The position numbers and the translations under genes are program-made. The notes beneath the pieces are model-generated. The model saw only the letters and a program-made list of their open reading frames with translations. It made no database searches and was not told where the DNA came from. Positions 32,161-40,487 of a stretch of 64,000 nt of DNA are shown here, one piece after another. Source of the stretch: DATBSK01 sp964501785 (GTDB lineage Bacteria > Actinomycetota > Acidimicrobiia > IMCC26256 > PALSA-555); contig CAZCUD010000008.1 in assembly GCA_964501785.1 (NCBI GenBank), positions 89,900-153,899 on the forward strand, read 5' to 3'. How positions within the stretch are numbered: position 1 is the first letter of the stretch; each line of letters starts with the position of its first letter.

Positions 32161-33096
32161 TCACCAGTAGTTGATGCGGGACGCACGCTCCTCGACGACG
32201 TCGATGTCGTCGGTCCACGCACCGGAGGAGAGGTACTTCCACCCGCCGTCGGGCAGCAGCGTCACGATCGTTCCCTGGTCCATGCGCTCGGCGATCTTCG
32301 CCGCGCCCGCGACCGCGGCGCCCGAGGACACGCCCGCGAACACGCCGGCATCGTCCAACAGGCGGCGCAGCCACTCGATCGACTCGCGCGGCCGGACGAT
32401 GAGCTTTCGGTCGAGGATCGCGGGATCGAAGATCGGTGGCACGAAGCCGTCGTCGAGCGAGCGGAGCCCTTGCACGAGCTCACCCGCCGGCGGTTCCACC
32501 GCGACGACCTGCACGCCGGGCTTGTGCTCCTTCAGGTAGCGGCCGACGCCCATCAGCGTGCCGCTCGTGCCGAGACCCGCGACGAACACGTCGACCTCGG
32601 GGCAGTCGCGCCAGATCTCGGGGCCCGTGCCCTCGTAGTGCGCGAGCGGGTTCGCGGGGTTGCCGTACTGGAACAGGAAGCGCTGCGTCGGATCGTCGGC
32701 CGCGAGCTTCTCCGCGACCCGGATGGCGCCGTTGCTGCCTTCCTCGCCCGGAGACAGCACCACCTCGGCCCCGAAGATCTCGAGGAGCTGTCGCCGCTCG
32801 ACCGAGACGTTCTCGGGCATCACGACGCGCAGGTGGTAGCCCCGGAGCTTCGCGACGAGCGCGAGCCCGATGCCGGTGTTGCCCGACGACGGCTCGAGGA
32901 TCGTGTCGCCCGTGCGCAGGGAGCCGTCGGCCTCCGCGAGCTCGACCATCTTGAGCGCGATGCGGTCCTTCGACGAGCCACCGGGGTTCTGGCCCTCGAG
33001 CTTGGCGTAGATCCGAACCTTCGGGTTCGGCGACAGCGCGTGGATCCCGACCAGCGGGGTCTCGCCGATGAGCCCGAGGACGGACTCGAAGCGCAT
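32161..33096 (-). CDS. cysM: Cysteine synthase, CysM-type
   Basis: A 311-residue PLP enzyme. The PLP lysine is K43 in NPGGSSKDR, followed by the SGNTG loop (EPSSGNTGIGLA) and GTSGTLMG phosphate-binding loop. It is encoded directly after the sulfur carrier cysO and mec, as for the mycobacterial CysM that uses CysO thiocarboxylate as sulfur donor with O-phosphoserine; that preference is inferred here from context. The ATG at 33096 is chosen over a TTG at 33108 that would overlap cysO. Confidence 0.92.
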   Translation of the reverse strand: MRFESVLGLIGETPLVGIHALSPNPKVRIYAKLEGQNPGGSSKDRIALKMVELAEADGSLRTGDTILEPSSGNTGIGLALVAKLRGYHLRVVMPENVSVERRQLLEIFGAEVVLSPGEEGSNGAIRVAEKLAADDPTQRFLFQYGNPANPLAHYEGTGPEIWRDCPEVDVFVAGLGTSGTLMGVGRYLKEHKPGVQVVAVEPPAGELVQGLRSLDDGFVPPIFDPAILDRKLIVRPRESIEWLRRLLDDAGVFAGVSSGAAVAGAAKIAERMDQGTIVTLLPDGGWKYLSSGAWTDDIDVVEERASRINYW

Positions 33097-33104
33097 GGCG
33101 CGGG

Positions 33105-33380
33105 TCAACCGCCGGCGACGGCAGGCAGGATCGAGATGACGTCGCCGTCGGCGACCTTGGTGTCGAGGCCGTCGAGGTACCGGATGTCGTCGTCGTCCTT
33201 GTAGACGTTGACGAACTTGTGCAGCGAGCCGTCGTCGCCGACCAGGTTGCCCGCGAGACCGGGGAAGCGCGCCGTCAGGTCGGCGAACACCTCACCGATC
33301 GTCGATCCGTCGGCGGTCACCGACGCCTCGTTGTCGGCGTGCACGCGCAGCAGCGTCGGGAGCTTCACTTCCACGGCCAT
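33105..33380 (-). CDS. cysO: Sulfur-carrier protein CysO (ThiS/MoaD family)
   Basis: A 91-residue ubiquitin-like carrier ending in Gly-Gly (AVAGG), the residue that is converted to a thiocarboxylate. It is preceded by mec and followed by cysM in the mycobacterial order. It delivers sulfide to CysM; the resulting CysO-cysteine adduct is cleaved by Mec. The ATG at 33380 gives the family's normal length. Confidence 0.92.
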   Translation of the reverse strand: MAVEVKLPTLLRVHADNEASVTADGSTIGEVFADLTARFPGLAGNLVGDDGSLHKFVNVYKDDDDIRYLDGLDTKVADGDVISILPAVAGG

Positions 33381-33396
33381 GAGCCCCAATCTACAA

Positions 33397-33440
33397 GGCT
33401 GCGTCGCTCGACCCGCCTGACGACGGTGAGCGACGCAACC
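33397..33440 (-). terminator. Intergenic hairpin after mec (GGTTGCGTCGCTCACC family)
   Basis: A 9-bp perfect stem GCGTCGCTC/GAGCGACGC extended to 12 of 13 pairs, 12 nt downstream of the mec stop. Read leftward, its first arm GGTTGCGTCGCTCACC differs by one base from that of the hairpin at 42356-42396. There is no U-tract, so it may be a terminator, attenuator or mRNA-stabilising hairpin. Confidence 0.5.
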
Positions 33441-33451
33441 AGAGAGACGGG

Positions 33452-33886
33452 TCAGTCGACGAGGACGGCGACCTCGGTGATGGCGCCGTCCCGGATCCGG
33501 TAGGCCCGGGTGACGGGCTCGGGGTGCTTCAGGCTGACGAGCACGTAGATCCAGCCGGGCTCGGCGGCCTGTCGCACGTCGGTGTCGGACGGATACGCGT
33601 CGGTGTGGGTGTGCGAGTGCCAGACGCCGATCAGGTCGCCGCCCGCCGACTGCGCGGCGCGCATGGCCGCGATGAGGTCTCGCGAGTCGACCGTGTACGT
33701 GCGCGCCGACGCATCGGCGTTGCGGCACGGGAACACCGACGCGACCTCGCCGGTCGGCTCGTTCGCCTCGGTGATCGGGCCACCGAGCAGGCCGCAGGCC
33801 TCGTCGGGCAGTCCGTCGAAGCAGTGGGCGACGATCGCGTCGTGCTGCGCCCGAGTGAGGCGCAGCGTCGGCTCACCGAACGGCAC
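33452..33886 (-). CDS. mec: JAMM/MPN+ peptidase Mec (CysO-cysteine hydrolase)
   Basis: A 144-residue zinc peptidase with the complete JAMM set: Glu29 in DEACGLLGG, H90-S-H92 in GVWHSHTH, and S100..D103 in YPSDTD. In mycobacteria Mec frees cysteine from the CysO C-terminus; adjacency to cysO and cysM supports the same job. The GTG at 33886 places the start 15 nt after the coxL-like stop and gives the family's size. Confidence 0.9.
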   Translation of the reverse strand: MPFGEPTLRLTRAQHDAIVAHCFDGLPDEACGLLGGPITEANEPTGEVASVFPCRNADASARTYTVDSRDLIAAMRAAQSAGGDLIGVWHSHTHTDAYPSDTDVRQAAEPGWIYVLVSLKHPEPVTRAYRIRDGAITEVAVLVD

Positions 33887-33900
33887 TTGGTTCGACGACT

Positions 33901-36225
33901 TCAGGCGCCCGGGGCGTCCTGGATCGCGCGCCACACGCGCTCGGCGGTGAGCGGCATGTCGATGTGGCGCACACCGAGGTGCGTGAGGGCGTCGACCACC
34001 GCGTTCTGCACTGCGGGCGTCGAACCGATCGTCCCGGACTCTCCGATGCCCTTCGCACCGAGCGGGTTGAGCGGCGTCGGGGTCTCGGTGTTGGAAGCCT
34101 CGAAGCTCGGGAGCTCGGCGGCGCTCGGCATCGCGTAGTCCATGAGGTTCGCGGTGAGCGGGTTGCCGTCCTCGTCGTAGACGACGCTCTCGTAGAGCGC
34201 CTGAGCGACGCCCTGCGCGATCCCGCCGTGCTGCTGACCCGCGACCAGGAGAGGGTTGAGGATGCGTCCGCAGTCGTCCACCGCGACGTGGCGGAGGTGG
34301 TGGACCGCACCGGTCTCGGTGTCGACCTCGACGACCGCCACGTGCGCGCCGAAGGGGTAGGTCGCCTCGCCCTGGTTGAAGTCGAGCTCGCTCGCGAGGC
34401 CGGCGGGACCGTCGGTCGGCCAGTCGGCAGGGCGCCGGGCGGGGTCGTTCGCCGCCTGCGCGAGCTCCGCCCAGGTCAGGGCGGTGGCCGGCACCCCGGC
34501 GACGCCGACCTTGCCGCCCTCGTGCAGCACGACGTCGTCGACGTCGGCCTCGAGCAGGTGCGCGGCGAGCTGCTTCGCCTTCGCGAGCACGTCCTCGCTC
34601 GACTTGTAGAGCGCCGACCCCGCGGTCTGGAGCGAGCGTGAACCCATGGTGCCGCTGCCGCGGGGCACGAGCTGGGTGTCCGACTGCACCAGGCTCACGT
34701 CCTCCATCGGGACGCCCAGCAGGTCGGCCACGATCATCGCGAACGCGGTCTCGTGACCCTGGCCGTGCGCGGACGTCCCGACGCGAGCGATGACCTTGCC
34801 CGCTTCGGTCACCTCGATGCCGCCGAACTCCTGGAAGAGGCCGCCGGCGGTCACCTCGACGTAGGTGCAGATGCCGATGCCCAGCGCCATCGTGTCGCCG
34901 CGCTCCCGCCGTGCGCGCTGCTCGGCCCGCAGGTCGTCGTAGCCCGCGATCCGGCAGGCCTCGTCGAGCGCCATGGCGTACTCGCCGACGTCGTAGTTGG
35001 CGCCGGTGAGCGTCGTGAGCGGGAAGCGCTCGGGGGCGAGGAAGTTCTTCCGTCGGAGCTCGGCCGGGTCGAGGTCGAGCTCGACGGCGGCCATGTCGAT
35101 GATCCGCTCCCAGAAGGCCGTCGCCTCGGGACGACCCGCGCCGCGGAACGCCGCCGTCGGCGTCGTGTTGGTCGCGGCGCTCACCGTGTTCACCTGGACC
35201 TTGGGGATCTCGTAGACACCCTGACCCATCGTGCGGGTGAGGAACGGGAGGAACGCGCCGATCGCCGGATACGCGCCCGCGTCGCAGACGACCTTCACGC
35301 CGATGGCAACGAACGTGCCGTCGCGCTTCAAGGCGAGGTCGACCTCCTGGACCTGACCTCGACCGTGCGTCATCGAGAGCATGTTCTCGGTGCGAGTCTC
35401 GGTCCACTTCACCGGACGACCCAGCTCCCGCGCGAGCGCGGCCGCGAGCACGTGCTCGCAGTACGTGCCCGTCTTCGCACCGAAGCCGCCGCCGACGTCG
35501 GGGGCGATGACGTGCACCGCATCGGGCTCGAGGCCCAGCGCTCCGGCGAGGCCGTCGCGGACGCCGAACGGCGCCTGGGTGGGCACCGTCACCTCGAGCC
35601 GCCCGTCTGACTGCGGCTCGACGAGGATGCCGTTGGGCTCCATGGGCACCGCGGCGACGCGCTGGTTCACGAAGCGCCCGTGCACGACGACGTCGGCGCC
35701 GTCCAGCAGCTCGGGGTCTTCACCGAAGTTGAACTCGATGGCGACGTTGGTCTCGTGCTCGGGGAACAGGACCGGCGCGCCCTCCGCGAGCGCAGCCTCG
35801 GGGTCGACGACGGTCGGCAACGGGTCGTAGTCGACGACGACCATCTCGGCCGCGTCGACCGCCTGGGCGCGCGTCTCCGCGACGACGGCCGCGACGATGT
35901 CGCCGACGAAGCGCACGACACCGTCGGCGAGCGGTGGACGCGAGAAGACCGGCGGCAGCATGACGAAGCCCTGCACGGGCGCGAGGGCGAGCGAGTCCTT
36001 CGTGTCGACGCGCAGCACGCCGGGCATCGTCTCGGCCTCGCTGGTGTCGATGCCGGTCACGCGCGCGTGCGCGATCGTCGAGCGCACGAACACCACGTGG
36101 GCGCAGCCGTCGGGGGTGAGGTCGTCGAAGTAGCGGGCCTCACCGTGGAGGATGCGGGGGTCCTCGAGCCGGCGCACCGGGTTGCCGAGGATCGAGCCGC
36201 CCGCCGGGATCTCGGTCGTCGTCAT
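33901..36225 (-). CDS. Molybdenum hydroxylase large subunit (CoxL-like, form II)
   Basis: A 774-residue homolog of aerobic CO dehydrogenase/xanthine dehydrogenase large subunits. It starts GNPVRRLEDPRILHGEARYFDD, contains APDVGGGFGAKTG for cofactor binding and ends with the usual LNPLGAKGIGESGTIGSTPA. The active-site loop reads AAFRGAGRPEA, the form II type, without the AYxCSFR loop of true CO dehydrogenase, so CO oxidation is unlikely to be its main role. The medium FAD and small Fe-S subunits are not encoded next to it. Substrate unknown. Confidence 0.88.
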   Translation of the reverse strand: MTTTEIPAGGSILGNPVRRLEDPRILHGEARYFDDLTPDGCAHVVFVRSTIAHARVTGIDTSEAETMPGVLRVDTKDSLALAPVQGFVMLPPVFSRPPLADGVVRFVGDIVAAVVAETRAQAVDAAEMVVVDYDPLPTVVDPEAALAEGAPVLFPEHETNVAIEFNFGEDPELLDGADVVVHGRFVNQRVAAVPMEPNGILVEPQSDGRLEVTVPTQAPFGVRDGLAGALGLEPDAVHVIAPDVGGGFGAKTGTYCEHVLAAALARELGRPVKWTETRTENMLSMTHGRGQVQEVDLALKRDGTFVAIGVKVVCDAGAYPAIGAFLPFLTRTMGQGVYEIPKVQVNTVSAATNTTPTAAFRGAGRPEATAFWERIIDMAAVELDLDPAELRRKNFLAPERFPLTTLTGANYDVGEYAMALDEACRIAGYDDLRAEQRARRERGDTMALGIGICTYVEVTAGGLFQEFGGIEVTEAGKVIARVGTSAHGQGHETAFAMIVADLLGVPMEDVSLVQSDTQLVPRGSGTMGSRSLQTAGSALYKSSEDVLAKAKQLAAHLLEADVDDVVLHEGGKVGVAGVPATALTWAELAQAANDPARRPADWPTDGPAGLASELDFNQGEATYPFGAHVAVVEVDTETGAVHHLRHVAVDDCGRILNPLLVAGQQHGGIAQGVAQALYESVVYDEDGNPLTANLMDYAMPSAAELPSFEASNTETPTPLNPLGAKGIGESGTIGSTPAVQNAVVDALTHLGVRHIDMPLTAERVWRAIQDAPGA

Positions 36226-36238
36226 ATGTTGACGGAAT

Positions 36239-37198
36239 CTAGTGGTAGCGCTCGGCGAGCTCGCCGAGGACCGCCCGGAAGTCACGCACCGTCTCGTGGA
36301 GGATGTCGGCGACGGGTCGCACCTCGTCGATCCGCCCCGCGACCTGACCGCCGAACGCGAACGCCGCGTCGAGGTCGCCCTCGAAGTACAGCTTCAGGAT
36401 GCCGTCGAGGCTTCCGAGCGCGACCTGCTCCTCGTTGCGCTCCTGCGCCTCCGACCGAGGGGTCGCCAGGACGCGGAACCCCGGCTTGTGCCACCGGTTG
36501 AGGAACACGGTGCTCGTCTCGTGGCTGTCGACGATCAGCTGCTTGTAGTTGTCGTGGACCGGCGACTCCTTCGCCGAGACCATCCGAGTGCCCATCTGCA
36601 CGCCTTCGGCGCCGAGGGCGAACGCAGCCGCCATCGACGGCCCGTCGCAGATCCCACCCGCACCGATGATCGGTACGTCGAAGGCGTTGCACACGAGCGG
36701 GAGCAGCACCATCGTCGCGACGTCCCGGGTGGCCTTGAACCCGCCGCCCTCTCCCCCTTCGACGACCAGGCCGTCGACACCGGCAGCGATCGCGCGCTCC
36801 GCCGCACGCAACGAGGGCACCACGTGGAAGACCGTGATGCCGGCACCGTGGAGGGCGTCGGTCAGCACCATCGGATCCCCTGCCGACGTCGTGACGAAGT
36901 GGATCTCGTGGCCGGCGACGAAGTCGACGACCTCGGCCGGATCACGCACGAAGAGCTGCGCGATGTTCACGCCGAAGGGCTTGTCGGTGAGGTCGCGCAT
37001 CTTCTCGATCTCGCCCTGCACCTGGTCGAGCTGGCCGGAGGACGTCTCGATGATCCCGAGCCCGCCCGCGTTCGACACCGCGGACGCGAGCTGCGCACGG
37101 GCGATGTACCCCATCGGGGCTTGCACGATCGGGTAGTCGACGCCGAGCAGGTCACTGACCCGCGTGCGCAGCGGTGGCGGCGCGCCGGCGCCGGTCAC
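36239..37198 (-). CDS. Nitronate monooxygenase-like FMN protein
   Basis: A 319-residue TIM-barrel flavoprotein of the nitronate monooxygenase/2-nitropropane dioxygenase family: DYPIVQAPMGYIARAQLASAVSNAGGLG at the N-terminus, VEGGEGGGF and PIIGAGGICDG for phosphate/FMN binding, then GAEGVQMGTRMVSAKESP. The GTG at 37198 overlaps the stop of the upstream oxidoreductase by 4 nt. Substrate not certain, since the family also includes enoyl reductases. Confidence 0.85.
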   Translation of the reverse strand: MTGAGAPPPLRTRVSDLLGVDYPIVQAPMGYIARAQLASAVSNAGGLGIIETSSGQLDQVQGEIEKMRDLTDKPFGVNIAQLFVRDPAEVVDFVAGHEIHFVTTSAGDPMVLTDALHGAGITVFHVVPSLRAAERAIAAGVDGLVVEGGEGGGFKATRDVATMVLLPLVCNAFDVPIIGAGGICDGPSMAAAFALGAEGVQMGTRMVSAKESPVHDNYKQLIVDSHETSTVFLNRWHKPGFRVLATPRSEAQERNEEQVALGSLDGILKLYFEGDLDAAFAFGGQVAGRIDEVRPVADILHETVRDFRAVLGELAERYH

Positions 37199-38310
37199 GG
37201 CTCGATGATGCCGCGCTCGGCATCCAGCTCGGTCGGGCGCCCGGTCGCCGCAGCCCGGTAGGCGGCCTCGACGAGCGTGTGTGCCCGCAGCGCGTCTCGG
37301 AACCCGGGCTCCGCGGGGGTCCCGGCGCGCACGTGCTGGACCCATGCGCGATCCGACAGGTACATCGTGAAGAAGAAGTCGCGGCGGGGCGCGTCGAGCG
37401 ATGCGAAGTGGGCCTCTCGCATCTCGGCGAGGTCAGGGCGCTGCGGCTCGGAGTCGGCGCACTGGATCATGTAGCCGTCCTCGGGCGCGCCGACGTAGAA
37501 GCCGATGGTCGTCTCCACCGTCGCGTGCTCGAAGAACACCTCGAGGCGGGTCTCTTCGCGTCCGCGAACACCGCTGAACACGGTGACGATGCTCCCGATC
37601 GTGCCGTCGGCGTGCTCGACGGTGACCGCCGCGGTGTCCTCGACCTCGTACCCGAACACCGAACGGGTTCGGGCCCAGACGCGCACCGGAGGGCCGAACA
37701 TCCAGCATGCGAGGTCGATGCCGTGGATCGTGTGCTCGAGGAGCGCACCACCACCGGCGACCGAGCGATCGGATCGCCACGACGAATGACCCGGCACCAC
37801 CTGGCCGGTCGGCCAGAACTGGTCGTCGCGCAGCATGTAGCTCATCGGTGCACCGACCTCACCCGTGACGACGTGGTCGTGGAGGCGGTTCGCCAGATAG
37901 TTGAAGCGAGTGTGGAAGCCGACCTGCGCCACGAGACCCGATGCTTCGACGGCTTCGCACATCGCCTGCACCGTCGCGTACTGCGGAGCGAGCGGCTTCT
38001 CGCAGAACAACGGCTTGCCGGCGACGATGGCGGCCAGCACGAGGTCGTGATGGGTCGCCGTCGGGCTCGTGATCATCACCGCGTCGACGTCGGGATCGTC
38101 GATGACGGCACGCCCGTCGTCGTGGAGCTTCTCGAAGCGGCAGTTGCGGTTCGTCGCGGCCCGGGCCTCCTCGGACGGGTCCGCCGCCGCGACGGCGCGC
38201 ACCTCGCCGTCGGCGACCAGATGCGCGAGCCCGGCCGCGTGGATCTGCCCGATCATCCCGCAGCCGATCATGCCGATCCCCACCGGGCCCTCGAACGTCT
38301 GAGTGCTCAT
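37195..38310 (-). CDS. Gfo/Idh/MocA-family oxidoreductase
   Basis: A 371-residue NAD(P)-dependent dehydrogenase. The Rossmann motif GIGMIGCGMIGQIHAAG is at the N-terminus, and the family signature CEKPLA is present (LFCEKPLAPQ), with the catalytic-type His in HTIHGIDLACWMFG. It likely oxidises a sugar, cyclitol or related hydroxyl; the substrate cannot be read. It overlaps the flavoprotein gene and is divergent from smpB with 26 nt between. Confidence 0.87.
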   Translation of the reverse strand: MSTQTFEGPVGIGMIGCGMIGQIHAAGLAHLVADGEVRAVAAADPSEEARAATNRNCRFEKLHDDGRAVIDDPDVDAVMITSPTATHHDLVLAAIVAGKPLFCEKPLAPQYATVQAMCEAVEASGLVAQVGFHTRFNYLANRLHDHVVTGEVGAPMSYMLRDDQFWPTGQVVPGHSSWRSDRSVAGGGALLEHTIHGIDLACWMFGPPVRVWARTRSVFGYEVEDTAAVTVEHADGTIGSIVTVFSGVRGREETRLEVFFEHATVETTIGFYVGAPEDGYMIQCADSEPQRPDLAEMREAHFASLDAPRRDFFFTMYLSDRAWVQHVRAGTPAEPGFRDALRAHTLVEAAYRAAATGRPTELDAERGIIEP

Positions 38311-38336
38311 ACGAGTGCGAACGGTACCGTGGCCCG

Positions 38337-38810
38337 ATGGCGAAGAGCCCGGCGAAGAACAACGCGCCGACGATCAACAACCGACGGGCCCGCTACGACT
38401 ATGCGATCTCGGAGACCTTCGAGTGCGGCGTCGTGCTCGTCGGATCAGAGGTGAAGTCGATCCGCGAGGGGCGCGCGACCCTCGACGAGGCGTACGCGCG
38501 CGTCCAGAGCGGCGAGGTGTGGCTCCACCAGATGCACGTCACGCCCTATCCGTTCGCCCGGGACGAGGTCGACCCGCTGAGACCCCGCAAGCTGCTCCTC
38601 CACCACCGCGAGATCGACGAGCTCGCCCGCGCGACCGCCGAGCGCGGCGTCACGCTCGTGCCCCTGAAGCTCTACTTCAAGGACCACCGGGTGAAGATCC
38701 TGCTCGGCATCGCCCGAGGGAAGCGCAGCTACGACAAGCGTCAGGCGATCGCCGAGCGCGACGCCAAGCGCGAGGCGCAGCGGGCGCTCAAGGAGCGCCA
38801 GCGCGACTGA
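38337..38810 (+). CDS. smpB: SsrA-binding protein SmpB
   Basis: A 157-residue tmRNA partner: NRRARYDYAISETFECGVVLVGSEVKSIR near the start, YFKDHRVKILLGIARGKRSYDKR in the middle and the basic KREAQRALKERQRD tail that enters the decoding centre. It starts at ATG 38337 and lies just before the tmRNA gene, a common pairing. Together they rescue ribosomes stalled on mRNAs lacking stop codons. Confidence 0.96.
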   Translation: MAKSPAKNNAPTINNRRARYDYAISETFECGVVLVGSEVKSIREGRATLDEAYARVQSGEVWLHQMHVTPYPFARDEVDPLRPRKLLLHHREIDELARATAERGVTLVPLKLYFKDHRVKILLGIARGKRSYDKRQAIAERDAKREAQRALKERQRD

Positions 38811-38852
38811 GCGCGACACCGATCTCGGGAATGGCTCGTCACAGGGCTCCGT

Positions 38853-38858
38853 TACACT
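38853..38858 (+). promoter_or_regulatory. Possible -10 box of the tmRNA gene (TACACT)
   Basis: TACACT lies about 40 nt before the mature tmRNA 5' end. The RNA would then carry a leader including an 8-bp hairpin (38866-38889, GCCGGATC/GATCCGGC) to be removed by RNase P. No good -35 is visible. Confidence 0.3.
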
Positions 38859-38898
38859 TCTTCGCGCCGGATCACTCGCACGATCCGGCACTTGACAA

Positions 38899-39258
38899 GG
38901 GGGTGCGTGGCTTCGATTTCGTGGATCGAGGCGGGTGAAGCGAGCCGACGTCGCCGGATCGTCGTGAAAGAGCCGGCACCAACACAACTGCCGAGGATCA
39001 GAACGACCTCGCACTCGCTGCCTGACCTAGTCGGGTAGCGACGTCCGGAGCTTGGGCCAGCTGCTCGCCCGAACCGGGCGTCATCGAGAGCAGCTCACCG
39101 GTGGGACGGGCCTCGTGGCCCACCGGGACACCACAGCGAGGCTGGGGTGGTCGCCGGCGCCGACGGACGTCGACCACCCGAGAACCCTTCCGTCGGCTGC
39201 GCTCGGAGAAGCCCCGTCAACATCACGAAAGACGCGGGTTCGACTCCCGCCACCTCCA
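38899..39258 (+). ncRNA. ssrA: tmRNA (transfer-messenger RNA)
   Basis: A 360-nt gene after smpB. The 5' end GGGGGTG (38899-38905) pairs with the 3' CACCTCC (39251-39257, one G-T pair), and GGCTTCGAT follows as in tmRNA 5' domains. The 3' T-arm is GCGGG-TTCGACT-CCCGC, discriminator A at 39258; CCA is not encoded. The tag frame at 38972-39025 reads AGTNTTAEDQNDLALAA then TGA, ending in the LALAA degron recognised by ClpXP. It tags incomplete proteins with SmpB. Confidence 0.93.
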
Positions 39259-39265
39259 AGAGCGC

Positions 39266-39769
39266 TCATCCACCTTCGTCGGGAGGATCGATGAGCGTTG
39301 TTGGAGGTGTGCCAGTTCCCTTGTCCACATAGCGCTCGAGGATCTCTCGCGCCCACGCGATCGCATCGCTGACACGGATGCCCGACGGCTGCGGACGCGT
39401 CCACAGCTCGAGGTTCTCAGGTCGGTTGTCGTCTCTCACGCCATTGCGATGGTGAACCGTCTCCCCGGGCAACAGGTGCCGACCGAGCATCTCCTCGGCA
39501 ACGAGGATGTGCTCAAACACGTACCCTGATCCGGTCGCTCGCGGGTGATTCGGTGCACGAACGAGGACGTACCCGCGCGCGTGGCGAGTCCGCCCCCCAC
39601 GCCAGTTCCCATTGCGGGCGTTCGCCTCACTGCGACACGACGCGCACGTCGCAGACTTGACCTGCTTGTCGTTCCCGCAAGCGCATCGAGACCGCGAGCG
39701 ACATGCTGGACATCGGCGATGTCGGCTCGATGGCCGAAACACGCGACCGCATTCACCGCACTGTCTCAT
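39266..39769 (-). CDS. HNH endonuclease abutting the tmRNA 3' end
   Basis: A 167-residue protein with an N-terminal zinc-finger-like array of Cys pairs (CGECGRVF, CPACRSRSRCACG, CASC) and an HNH_3-type nuclease: YVFEHILVAEEMLGRHLLPG, then VHHRNGVRDDNRPENLELW with the His-His/Asn set. The architecture matches phage and homing HNH enzymes. It is encoded on the opposite strand and stops 7 nt from the tmRNA end, a known target region for mobile elements. It looks like a mobile-element remnant or free-standing homing gene. Confidence 0.8.
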   Translation of the reverse strand: MRQCGECGRVFRPSSRHRRCPACRSRSRCACGNDKQVKSATCASCRSEANARNGNWRGGRTRHARGYVLVRAPNHPRATGSGYVFEHILVAEEMLGRHLLPGETVHHRNGVRDDNRPENLELWTRPQPSGIRVSDAIAWAREILERYVDKGTGTPPTTLIDPPDEGG

Positions 39770-39803
39770 CGATCCAGCGTACGACTCGGATGTGACAACG
39801 CCG

Positions 39804-40100
39804 TCAGTACGTCTTCGTCTCCACGATCTCGGCGATGCGAGCTTGCGGACCTTCGATGAGACCGGCGGGCTCGACGACCTGCCAGACCTCGCGCATCGAC
39901 GCGAGCAGGCGTTCGGCTTCGTCGACCGTGTCGAACTCGAGGTCGATGATCACATGGTTCGGATCGTCGATCGCACGCATGATCTCGTAGCGCTGCACCC
40001 CCGAGCCCTCTCGGTCAGCAGGATCGGCGTCGAACGCCTGCTTCCAGGCGTCGAAGTCGGCGACCTTGTGGTCGATCCTGAGCACGGGCACGTCAACCAC
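39804..40100 (-). CDS. Small conserved protein, dimeric alpha-beta barrel-like
   Basis: A 98-residue protein (VLRIDHKVADFDAWKQAFDAD..., NHVIIDLEFDTVDEAERLLASM) resembling small ferredoxin-like barrel proteins annotated as cyclases or antibiotic-biosynthesis-monooxygenase relatives. No catalytic residue can be assigned. The GTG at 40100 has AGGGAGGTGG around it, a good ribosome-binding site. Confidence 0.65.
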   Translation of the reverse strand: MVDVPVLRIDHKVADFDAWKQAFDADPADREGSGVQRYEIMRAIDDPNHVIIDLEFDTVDEAERLLASMREVWQVVEPAGLIEGPQARIAEIVETKTY

Positions 40101-40147
40101 CTCCCTCGCGCGGGCAGAGCCGATCGCGATCGGACCTCGGGCTCCGT

Positions 40148-40402
40148 TCAGACGCTCGCGATGACCTTGCGGGCCTCGTCGCCGGATGCGCCGGTGAGCT
40201 CGCGGTACTTCTTGATCGCCTCGAGCTCCTTGCCTGCCTGCACCAGCTCGACCACCTCCTGCGGGACGTCCGCGGTCGGTGCGGCGTAGGGCACTCCGAG
40301 CTTCTCGCTCAGCGCGGCGACCTGCTGCTCGAGCGCGTCGAAGCGCTTGCTGATCGCGGCGAAGTGGCGTTGGAGCGCCTCGGCGCTGTACTCGGCTGGC
40401 AT
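40148..40402 (-). CDS. Ribosomal L7/L12 C-terminal-domain-like small protein
   Basis: An 84-residue protein: an N-terminal coiled-coil-like helix (RHFAAISKRFDALEQQVAALSEKLG) and a C-terminal segment LVQAGKELEAIKKYRELTGASGDEARKVI matching the K.EAIK.YRE.TG.GL.EAK helix pair of the L7/L12 C-terminal domain. It is not rplL itself, which is longer. The ATG at 40402 has GGAAGAGGAAGGGTGAC upstream. Function unknown. Confidence 0.7.
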   Translation of the reverse strand: MPAEYSAEALQRHFAAISKRFDALEQQVAALSEKLGVPYAAPTADVPQEVVELVQAGKELEAIKKYRELTGASGDEARKVIASV

Positions 40403-40487
40403 GTCACCCTTCCTCTTCCATCTGCGAGCGACGGATCCTTGCACGTCGGGAGCCGCGACGAGCGAGTGTCACTCGGTTCCCGGACGC

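Noticed and set aside
33901..36225. True CO dehydrogenase (form I CoxL)
   Set aside because: The active-site loop is AAFRGAGR, not the AYxCSFR loop of form I.
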